Shown: positions 56,122-64,000 of the stretch, in pieces
Numbering within the stretch: position 1 is the stretch's first letter
How the letters are laid out: each line of letters starts with the position of its first letter
NCBI GenBank assembly: GCA_037833965.1
Contig: AP031357.1
Location: 19,922,001-19,986,000 of the forward strand
Direction of reading: 5' to 3'
DNA: 64,000 nt
Source of the DNA: Marchantia polymorpha subsp. ruderalis
Taxonomy: Eukaryota > Streptophyta > Marchantiopsida > Marchantiales > Marchantiaceae
Program-made: the position numbers and the translations under genes
The notes under the pieces: model-generated
What the model was told of the DNA's origin: nothing
The model's input: only the letters and a program-made list of their open reading frames with translations
Databases searched by the model: none

Positions 56122-56439
56122 TTATTGTCTCGAGTCTCTCCGTTTCCTGACTCGCTCTTGAAAACTTGCGCTCTTAGAGACCGGAGTCCATGCAACCTCG
56201 TCATCGAAGCTCGCTGATTTATAGAGTCGGTTTGTTTGCAAGTCTCTGTCTGTGGCGGAGTCCGAAGCCATGCTCACTCGATGCCGATTGGGTATGCGTA
56301 CTCTGCCGGGCGGATTCGCTTTGTTGCCATAGTTTGCCGAGATGTCAAAGCATGAGAAGACGGGAAGGAGAAAATGTGCTTTGATGGACGATCGGGAATC
56401 ATCAGAGAGAGGTGTTCCAACACTTTTTGAGCATTTCAC
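56122..56439 (-). CDS. hypothetical small open frame
   Basis: A 105-codon frame; the part after an internal Met (MASDSATDRDLQTNRLYKSA, then SFDDEVAWTPVSKSASFQER) is Ser-rich and basic and looks like the N-terminus of a larger protein. I do not recognise it and see no downstream exon. Confidence 0.25.
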   Translation of the reverse strand: MKCSKSVGTPLSDDSRSSIKAHFLLPVFSCFDISANYGNKANPPGRVRIPNRHRVSMASDSATDRDLQTNRLYKSASFDDEVAWTPVSKSASFQERVRKRRDSRQ

Positions 56440-56619
56440 GAGCCATTTTGCGTCTAATTAGTTATCCAGTTGGATCTTTGATCCAGTTTACCAAAGGCAG
56501 TTCGCATGACATTTGCATGAAGAAGTCATGCGTATCGCGACTAGAAAGTGTTTAGATCTCCTTCATTTCTTCCGTGCTCTCTTTTCCGGAAGGACACTTG
56601 AAGTGAGAGAGACCCTTGA

Positions 56620-56935
56620 ACACTCTTCCGGACACATAGACCTTCCGCATGACATTTTTATGAACAGGTCATGCGTACTGCCCTTGGTTAGCTGGATCAA
56701 AGATCCAATTTCGAGCCGCATTAAATTGGATGGAAAGAAGGACCAGCCCGGAATCTAATGCTCCTTGAAAACTCTTCCGAACACATATACCTTCCGCATG
56801 ACATTTGCATGAACAAGTCATGCAAATGTCATGCGTACTGCCCTTGGTAAACTGGATCAGAGATCCAATTTCGAGCCGCATTAAATGAGATGGAAAGAAG
56901 GACCAGCCCGGAGTTTAATGCTCCAGTAGGATCTC
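56620..56935. repeat. tandem duplication with stem-loops
   Basis: A segment of about 170 bp is doubled: CACTCTTCCGGACACATAGACC ... AAGGACCAGCCCGGAATCTAATGCTCC at 56620-56762, and again at 56771-56930. An inverted, shorter relative (GGATCTTTGATCCAG, CATGACATTTGCATGA) lies at 56470-56530. It could be the remains of a foldback element. Confidence 0.75.
56796..56834. repeat. perfect hairpin, 17-bp arms, 5-base loop
   Basis: GCATGACATTTGCATGA at 56796-56812, loop ACAAG, then the exact reverse complement at 56818-56834. The first tandem copy (about 56649) has only a shorter, imperfect version. Confidence 0.95.
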
Positions 56936-57059
56936 CTCGTGGACATGACTCATGCCTTGTGCTATTGGTTCAAGTATTGGTTATGTATGACCTTACCTTG
57001 ATCAGGCTGCATCTACATCCGATACCTGACTTCTGCTCCAGGACGAAAGAAGCTACTGG

Positions 57060-57320
57060 AGGTGCAGCTTATGTCGAGGAACGCCCTCCGAGTGGATGTG
57101 CCTTCCACATGATCCCGGCAGTCCTAGCCAGAGCCCCAGCTCCATCTCTCGTTCTCCCTCTCGGGTCACAGGCAGCCGCAACGCTGCCCAGATGTGAGGT
57201 GTCCCATCAAAAGCACTTTATATTGTCTCCGAATGAAAACTGGCGGGGCTTACAGTTTCTCAATCGGTGTCGTAGGTTTGAGTGGCCACGTTCAGAGAGC
57301 TATTCTTTAGCGGTCTTGTA
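57060..57320 (-). repeat. dispersed repeat, copy 4 (inverted)
   Basis: Reverse complement of the 29320-29670 type: CCGAGTGGATGTGCCTTCCAC, GATGTGAGGTGTCCCATCAA, GGCGGGGCTTACAGTTTCTC, GAGTGGCCACGTTCAGAGAG. Confidence 0.7.
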
Positions 57321-57459
57321 TATTCGAACACAAAGTTTACATCCGAATACATAAAGAATGCTTTTCCGTGCGTCAGATACATACGAACTCAATTCTTAAC
57401 CAGACTTATTGAAAGAGACGGACGCATAAGAATAATCCATGAATCTGCATGGATTATTT

Positions 57460-58068
57460 TAACATGTCTTTTGAGATGGAAGTAATTTCCAAGATTAGTT
57501 TTGTAAAAGGAAAATGAAGAAATGGTACTATATATCAATCGATTTGCTTTGTAGTTCATCTGTGTTCATGTTCGTGATGAGTCCAGCTTTGTTATTACCA
57601 TTGTTTGCTGCCATGATAAGTATGAAAGTTTTGGATCATTGTTATGTTCAACAATTCAGGGAACAATCAAAAACAGATTGTAGAATAACATTGTGCCCTT
57701 GTGTAATGTGCAATTCGCTCTGATCCATCATACATGTGGAAAGGAAGACATGTCTGAATGATGATAGGCATCCTCTCAAGAGTTTTGTCTCCTTCAGCGA
57801 CCATGAATATTCTCTCATGTCCAACGTGCAAACATACTTGACAGACCTTCTCATTTTCATCAAAGATTACGATGTGAGCTTCTCAGTGAAAGCTTTTGAC
57901 GATTTCACGGTCACAAAACGAGTCAAACGAAACAATTTGAACATTTTGTCCCGGGTCTTGTATGAAAACATAACAGATTATGCTGAAAAGTCGTGGACTG
58001 CTACATTCCGTTCTGGCTGGAGTATGGAATATTGTGGATACTGGAAAGCTCACATATATTTCATATAG
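57460..58068 (+). pseudogene. lipase-like N-terminal gene relic
   Basis: After a start MSFEMEVIS at 57463 the reading is soon stopped, but 57514-57723 resumes related wording (SSVFMFVMSPALLLPLFAAM) and 57736-58068 is open: DRHPLKSFVSFSDHEYSLMS ... NILSRVLYENITDYAEKSW, then MEYCGYW. The last part resembles the segment before the core of plant class 3 lipases (…SIMASKxxYENxxYxxxxxxxHWKMEFxGFY). That is a weak match by eye. The lipase core itself is absent here but present as relics in the 8-kb units. A related fragment is at 49495-49770 minus. Confidence 0.35.
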
Positions 58069-58305
58069 ATGGATTATAAATACTACCCTAGAAATTTTTA
58101 TCTCATACAAGGATTTGATAAAGAGAAGCATTTGTGCAATATTACGGATTTTGAGAAAAACTTGCTTGGATGGCACGACTAATACATACATCCCTCTTCT
58201 AAATTTTTATGTGAATTTTTAACATTCGAAATCTATTTGTTTCAATTGCCGCTCCTAAATCTCCAAATTTCAAAAGCTTCATCTAACCCTCAATTAAATT
58301 GCTGG

Positions 58306-58365
58306 AGCCCAGGCAGGACTTGAACCATATCTATCTTTGGAATGCTCATGGATTGAACTCCTGGG
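58306..58365 (-). other. degenerate tRNA-like unit
   Basis: Minus strand GCCCAGGAGTTCAATCCATGA start and GGTTCAAGTCCTGCCTGGGCT end: the T arm and acceptor are intact but the middle is shortened. Confidence 0.45.
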
Positions 58366-58488
58366 CAACTACCAGGACATCATGACAAACTACAACCCAA
58401 TTTCATAAATAATCACCACTGGTATGTGATACTTGATAGATTTACACAGTCGGTTATGATTTCGTATTAGACAAGAAAGAAAAAGCAG

Positions 58489-58560
58489 AGCCTAGGCAGG
58501 ACTTGAATCCGCAGCACGGATCCATACCTTGGATGGCTTCCGAATCGAGTCACTGGGGCT
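58489..58560 (-). other. degenerate tRNA-like unit
   Basis: Minus strand AGCCCCAGTGACTCGATTCG ... GGATTCAAGTCCTGCCTAGGCT, with most array positions kept and T stem intact. Confidence 0.45.
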
Positions 58561-58688
58561 TAAAATTTGATAGACAGGATGACCGACTAGAAGTAGTTAA
58601 CGTAACCAGGCCTACTGGACTGCGACAATTGATAAATCTGCACTGCATTTGGTCATGTCTTAACAACAGACACCGCAAATATTACATC

Positions 58689-58757
58689 CGAGGCAGGTCT
58701 TCAACCTACAGCACAGACCTGTCACTTCGAGGATCTTGCGTTACCTACTGCGCCACT
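58689..58757 (-). other. tRNA-like unit of a second type
   Basis: Minus strand GTGGCGCAGTAGGTAACGC ... GGTTGAAGACCTGCCTCGG. The A box resembles that of tRNA-Met types and the T stem is intact, but the B box is altered and the acceptor does not pair well. Confidence 0.4.
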
Positions 58758-58760
58758 CAC

Positions 58761-59700
58761 ATGAGGAGACGTGAGGACTGACACCAGGAGTTGAACATGA
58801 TCTGGTAAGACTGGGATTCCAGGCAAATACGGCAACAAGCACTATTTTTCTTGTATTGATTGTCTGAATCTGAGGCTTCCGCGGCCCTCTCGATTTGCAA
58901 AACTGAAGGTAGTTGCAAGAGAGGGAGATTTTCTCGGTCTTTCTCGCTCCATTCTCAACCCATATACACTCCAGTTCCGATTCCTAGAAGTTCCTCTCCA
59001 TAAGCCCGGCCTGACTGGAATCAATTTGAACTCGACCAATTTAGGATGTGAGCCTTCTTCGTCTGTTTGCAATTGGCATGCCCCTGCAACACAAGACGAA
59101 TAGAGCTCAACAGCAAAGAACTGCCACCCCTATACGTTTCAGAGCCTAAAGGACTTCTTCGAAATTGTCCCTTCTCGCGATAGAGTGTCATGAGTGAGGG
59201 TGATGTTCTCTATTGCATTGGTGGCCAACGCGCGGCACTTATGTAACGGCCGCACAGGGGGTAAATATGTAATTGTCCCCCGCCCCTATCTAAATCTCCC
59301 GGCACCCGTCGACACGGCGAACCCACAATTCGAGGCACACGGTGCCACCCCCGTCCCAATCCGTCTCCTTTCCTTCCTCCGCTACTTTCGTTCCATCTAC
59401 CTGAGGTTTCAAAAACCACCCACCGACTGTCGATTCGCATCTTTGATTCAAAAATTCCTCCCTCCTGCCAACCGAACGACCGACCACCTCTCTCAAGAAA
59501 AACGATAGCGACCAGCAATTTGCTCTTCTCCTCGCCTTTTCCCCTCTCTAGCTCTCTCTTCCCATTCCAAACCCAACGTGCTGCTTTCTAATCATGTGTG
59601 ACTGTGTCCTTCCAGTGTGACCAAATATGTCCTTCCAGTGATATATTTTGTTACAAGAAAAGATCCACATATCTCGCCATTTTCTTCCCTTGAGAAAAAT
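58761..59700. other. stretch without a recognised gene
   Basis: Some GC-rich parts (59270-59420) with open frames on both strands, none recognised. It ends directly at the LTR start at 59703. Confidence 0.4.
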
Positions 59701-59702
59701 TC

Positions 59703-61072
59703 TGTAATAACCCACCCAAGGCTAAAACTGCAGTATAGCAGCAACAAGGTTGAACCCACAGGGACAGAGACAACACATAGAGTACAAAGTGTCACGTTTA
59801 ACAGACTATTGAAGAGTTTGAATTCTTAGGCGACTGTCACTCCCAGAAATACTGCAAGTGCTCAACTCGGAGGTCACTCGGAGGACGCACAGTGTAGCGT
59901 AGTTCACCCCAACACACACTTGAAACTATAGAAACACAACTCAGAGGTCGGTTAGGACCTCTACTTAAGATTTCAAGGGGAAAGTCTCTCACGAGTACAT
60001 TCAGCGGATCTGCAGGTAGTGACTCCCAACTCCGGCTTTTACAACCCTTCCACTAGTTTCTGCTAGCACAGGGCACCCGGGTGGGACTTCCTACTTCGGA
60101 TGCGGTATCTTCGTCAAACCGAAGTCACTCACACGCGGTGAACAACACACTCAACTCACAAAACGCGCAGAGAATACAGGTCTAAACTGAAAAACTCAGC
60201 TGAGAAAAGATCCAGTGGCACACCATAACAGTCTATTGACGAGTTTGAACTCTCAATCACTAGTCATTTCCAGAAATACTACAGAGGTTTGCCCCGAGGG
60301 CGCCTTCTGCAGCGTAACCTGAATTACAACCAAGGCTTACTCGAAGTAACAAAACTTCACTTTAGCATTCAGGGGAAACATCCCGAAGGAGTACAATCAA
60401 GAACAATCATCCGAAGGTGTAAGGACGAACTGCTCAAGTATCTAACCAGTTCCTAGCTCTAAGCATTCAGCAATCACCTGCAGGTGTAGATCCAGACTGC
60501 TCAAGTATCTAACCAGTACATTGGCTCTGAACATTCGGCCGAAGGCCTTCAGCTACAAAATGCGGTATCTTCGTCAAGCTGTAGCTCCTCTTGCGCGGTG
60601 ACAGAACTAAGGACACAAACACCTAGAGAAAATGAGTTCCTGATCTGCACTTCCGAAACTGGAAGAATCCCAAGGCAAGACGCCTTGAACTACTTTATAC
60701 CTTCTAAGTCCTAACTAACACTCTACACTACACTACACTACCTGCTATGGTGCGAGCCGCAACAGATCCTACACCTGAGGAGTCGGCGGCTGCCTTGCCC
60801 TCTAACTTACAACCTAAATCTAACCCTAACCCTTAATCTGAATCCTAAGCCTACTGTACAGAGCCGCCAGCGTTTTTAACCGCTTTACATCCAAGATCGG
60901 AGGCTGAAAATTTGCAAGCATGCGTGGCGGGCTGAGACCAACGGCCCGACTAAATTTCAGATCCATCCGACCGTCCATCGCAAAGATATGGGCCCCGCAA
61001 GATCTTTGAACACAGGCCAAAATTTTTTCTCCAAAATCCGAGGTCTAGGGGACCCACATGCCGCTTGAATGC
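59703..61072 (-). repeat. LTR-6, partial minus-strand LTR
   Basis: TGTAATAACCCACC at 59703 marks the LTR end; the R/U5 segment, TATA box (60693-60699) and telomere-like tract follow, in the order of the short-form LTR. At 61073 it is interrupted by the start of another LTR of the same family. The remaining part is not in the window. Confidence 0.82.
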
Positions 61073-62097
61073 TGTAATAACCCACCAAAGGCTAAAACTG
61101 CAATATAGTGGTAGAAAGGTCGAACCCACAGGGACAAAGGCAACACATAGAGTACAAAGTCTCACATTTAACAGACTATTGAAGAGTTTGAATTCTCAGG
61201 CGACTGTCACTCCCAGAAATACTGCAAGTTTTCACTCGGAGCTCACTCAGAGGTCGCACAGTGCAGCGTAGTTCACTCAACACACACACCTGAAACTAGA
61301 GAAACACAACTCAAAGGTCGGTTAGGACCTCTACTTAAGATTTCAGGGGGAAATTTCTACGGGTCTGCGGAACACTAACACACTAAGCGAATCTGCGGGT
61401 AGTGACTCCCAATTCCGGCTTTTACAACCCTTCCACTAGTTTCTGCTAGCACAGGGAACCCGGGTTGGACTTCCTACTTCGGATCGAAGTCACTCATACG
61501 CGGTGAACAACATTCTCAACTCACAAAACGCGCAGAGAACACAGGTCCGCACGGAAGGACTCACTGAGAAACGTTCCAGTAACACACCATAACAGTCAAT
61601 TGAAGAGTTTGAATTCTTAGGCACTTGTCATTCCCAGAAATACTACAGGGGTTACCCTGAAGGCACCTGCTGCAGCGTAACCTGAATTTACAACCAAGGC
61701 TTACACGAAGTAGCAAAACTTCACTTTGGAATTCAGGGGAAAAATCCCGAAGGAGTACAATCAAGAACAGTCACTTGAAAGTGTAAGGGGGAAATTGTTC
61801 AAGTATCTAACTTGTCACTGGCTCTGAGCATTGGCAATCACCGGCAGGTGTAGATCCGAACTACTCAAGTCTCTAACCAATATACTAGCTCTAAACATTC
61901 GGCCGAAGGCCTTCAGCTACACAATGCGGATCGCCAAGGTGTAGCTCCTCTTGCGTGGTGACAGAACTAAGGACACAAACACGGAGAGAAAATGAGTTCC
62001 TGATCTGCACTTCCGAAACTGGGAAAAAATCCCAAGGCAAGACGCCTTGAACTACTTTATACCTTATAAGTCCTAACTAGCACTACAATGCACTATG

Positions 62098-63396
62098 CTA
62101 CACGCCTGCACGGAACCACGATACACTACACTCCGCAGAACCTGTGCTTCGCCTCCTGCGTGACGGACTGCCGCGCACTAACTCCCTACCCTGCCAGTCC
62201 TCAGCTCGACTGCGCAGTCCCAACCGCCGCAACACTGCGGAAACCTCCGTCTCAAGGGTGGCCATGGTGTCTCGCGACTTCGACAGAAAAGAATCCAGCT
62301 TCTTCGCCACTCGCCGCCGACTCCGACTGTCACCTGTCAACAACCCGGCAGCACGACGCTCTAACTCACGTAGTGTGAGTTTCTCCTGCGCCGCCACTTC
62401 CCAGTGGGCGTAGCCCCTGAGATAGTGGGTGACTCGCCTCGCCATCTCTTCCTTCATGCGATCTACCGCCCGCCGGCGATCGTCTTCAACTACAACCAAC
62501 TGCAATTCGGCCTCCGAACGCTGTGCTCTCAATTCCCCGCACTCAGACTGCACTCTGCGGATTAATTCCTCATCCGCCTGTCGTGCGAGCTGACACTGCT
62601 CTAACAACCGTGTCTGTCGCACGAGCTCCTCTGACAAAATTCGATTCTGAGCCTGCTCAAAATCCAGCGCCTCTGTGAGCTTCGCCTTCTCCTTGGCGAA
62701 CTCTTCCAGCTTCTCGTCCTTCGTCTTGTCGAAGTGTTTGTACAACTTCCTATTGAGGTTGTACTGACCCCACAGGCACTCATGCTTCTCCCGCAGATCC
62801 TTAAGTTCCTGGTCCACACGAGCCAGCAACTTGCTGGTGTGGACTTTAGTGCGAGTTCGCCTACGCACTAACTCGACGTAGGACCCAGGCTGGCGAGGGT
62901 CCGCGTACTTCTCCATCTTACGATCCAGGTACCTCAGCAGAGGTACTACCTCCTCACAAAGCGCCACCGTCGGCGCGCCTACCATTTCCTCCTCCTCCTC
63001 CTCGGTGGATCCCGATCCCGATACTGATTCCGTGGATCCTCCTTCTTCGTCATCCTCCGAATTGAGGATTTCGGTCGCCATTGAATGCGTCGGCGACTGG
63101 CCTGTGCGCGGCTGCGAGATGTCTGCGTCCTCTGCCGCCGCTGGCCCTCCTGCAGCCTCGTTGCTCCCTGCTAAAATGTGCTCTCCATGCTTTACAGGTA
63201 TGCCCTTCATATCTTCAATCCTCCATGCGAAGACATCTTCATACTGGCGAAGAAACGCCTGTACCCCCTTGAACTCTTCTCCTTGTACCTGGCTTGACAC
63301 CTTCAAGCCTTTGTCTGGACTGAGCTGCAGCTCGCAACAGTCACTTGGGTCGACAATCCCTTCTGTGTGACTGATCTCGCTTCTGCCCAGTCCCAC
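62098..63396 (-). CDS. open frame: pol-like start joined to the LTR coiled-coil protein
   Basis: The first 80 or so residues (SEISHTEGIVDPSDCCELQL ... EDVFAWRIEDMKGIP) match the start of the pol region at 1150-1360. The rest matches the LTR-internal protein: acidic stretch, VVPLLRYLDRKMEKYADPRQ, long coiled coil, KGYAHWEVAAQ-like RGYAHWEVAAQEKLTLRELE, and tail SRAEDWQGRELVRGSPSRRR. It is a recombination product within a fossil element, as it stands in the sequence. Closest to the LTR-2 copy in wording. Confidence 0.7.
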   Translation of the reverse strand: MGLGRSEISHTEGIVDPSDCCELQLSPDKGLKVSSQVQGEEFKGVQAFLRQYEDVFAWRIEDMKGIPVKHGEHILAGSNEAAGGPAAAEDADISQPRTGQSPTHSMATEILNSEDDEEGGSTESVSGSGSTEEEEEEMVGAPTVALCEEVVPLLRYLDRKMEKYADPRQPGSYVELVRRRTRTKVHTSKLLARVDQELKDLREKHECLWGQYNLNRKLYKHFDKTKDEKLEEFAKEKAKLTEALDFEQAQNRILSEELVRQTRLLEQCQLARQADEELIRRVQSECGELRAQRSEAELQLVVVEDDRRRAVDRMKEEMARRVTHYLRGYAHWEVAAQEKLTLRELERRAAGLLTGDSRSRRRVAKKLDSFLSKSRDTMATLETEVSAVLRRLGLRSRAEDWQGRELVRGSPSRRRRSTGSAECSVSWFRAGV

Positions 63397-63405
63397 TGTT
63401 AGTTG

Positions 63406-63990
63406 CTATTCGTCGTCCGGATGCACATCGTCCCCTTCCTCCTCAATGGAGCAGCAAGTGACGTAACCCACAAACTCATCCGACATTTCTGTATCTGAAG
63501 GGTACGACGAGCTGGTCTCCCCGCCAGTTGTGTAACCGGAGGTGGTCGACGGTGTTTCGCCCTCGTGTGGTACCTTGATCCATGGTACGTTAATGACAGT
63601 CGGAGGGTCCGAAGGGTTTCGGAACTGCAATCTCTTCCTCCTCCAGTCACACCTTGCCTTGGCATCGTATAGCCACGGTCTGCCAAGCAGCACATCATAA
63701 CCTTTCTTCATCAGGGGTTGCAATATTATATATGATAGTTGAAAGTCCACTCCTCCGATGTTGGTTCTCACATTGCTCAACATGCCCAGCGGCATTCTGC
63801 GCGTTTGATCGGCCAGCCGCAACACTCGGGTTGTAGGCTCGAAGGTCTGGAACCCCAAGAAGTTCGCTGTTTCCTCGGTCATGATGTTCACGCCTGAACC
63901 GGAGTCCACTGGTACCTTCTGTATGACGCAGCCTCCGATCTCCACTTCTATCTCTGGAGGTCCTAGGTCCCCTCCTTCCACTCTGTACAC
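63406..63990 (-). CDS. retropepsin-like protease part of the minus-strand element
   Basis: Nearly the same protein as 553-1137: VPVDSGSGVNIMTEETANFLGF with the D-S-G site, then YDVLLGRPWLYDAKARCDW. The two copies differ at a modest number of positions, mostly in the acidic tail. The element continues beyond the right edge. Confidence 0.85.
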   Translation of the reverse strand: MYRVEGGDLGPPEIEVEIGGCVIQKVPVDSGSGVNIMTEETANFLGFQTFEPTTRVLRLADQTRRMPLGMLSNVRTNIGGVDFQLSYIILQPLMKKGYDVLLGRPWLYDAKARCDWRRKRLQFRNPSDPPTVINVPWIKVPHEGETPSTTSGYTTGGETSSSYPSDTEMSDEFVGYVTCCSIEEEGDDVHPDDE

Positions 63991-64000
63991 AGCCGGAAGT

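Larger units (their letters stand above)
61073..64000 (-). mobile_element. minus-strand Athila-like element, 3' portion, rearranged
   Basis: In minus-strand sense the window edge enters at the protease region (63990-63406), continues into the beginning of the RT region and passes directly to the coiled-coil part of the LTR frame, then R/U5 ending TGTAATAACC at 61073. Most of RT, all of RNase H and integrase, and the U3 start of the LTR are lacking, so it is broken and internally recombined. It is inserted in LTR-6. Confidence 0.82.

Noticed and set aside
58842-59518. Frames on both strands in the GC-rich part before LTR-6
   Set aside because: No family wording, frames open on both strands, and no splice pattern that I could support.

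Overview
The window looks like nuclear DNA of a land plant. Reasons: a spliced plant-type 2-oxoglutarate/Fe(II) dioxygenase gene with GT-AG introns, Ty3/gypsy LTR elements of the Athila-like (non-chromovirus) kind with a tRNA-Asp-type primer site, class 3 lipase gene relics, and AT-rich gene-poor spacers. I cannot name the species from sequence alone.

Layout. Positions 1-19270 are nested LTR elements: the 3' part of a + strand element (1-8880) lies inside an older minus-strand LTR (8881-10678 plus 16054-19270), which is also split by a very young minus-strand element (10679-16053) with near-identical 2371-bp LTRs and a perfect 5-bp target duplication. Positions 19271-44353 are lower-GC repeats: partial copies of a unit of about 8 kb lie inverted on both sides of a central block holding a regular array of tRNA-like Pol III-type units (30140-31750, period 194 bp). 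The unit carries a dead class 3 lipase segment. Positions 44359-48407 are a solo LTR with a perfect target duplication. Positions 48413-59700 are mostly host spacer with one convincing gene (2OG dioxygenase, 53868-55172 minus), more tRNA-like units, a second lipase-like relic and several hairpins. Positions 59703-64000 are again nested minus-strand LTR elements of the same family.

The most interesting observation is the LTR family itself. Its long LTRs (4.0-4.9 kb) carry a reading frame of up to about 850 codons inside U3, upstream of the TATA box, with a helical N-terminal domain, a basic proline-rich linker and a C-terminal coiled coil. A short-LTR form lacks this frame and instead has 15-bp minisatellites. 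Termini, PPT, PBS and two target-site duplications fix the LTR boundaries independently, so the position of the frame within the LTR is well supported; its function is unknown. The second main observation is the 194-bp array of tRNA-like units with A box, B box and T-run, which recurs in opposite orientation 20 kb away.
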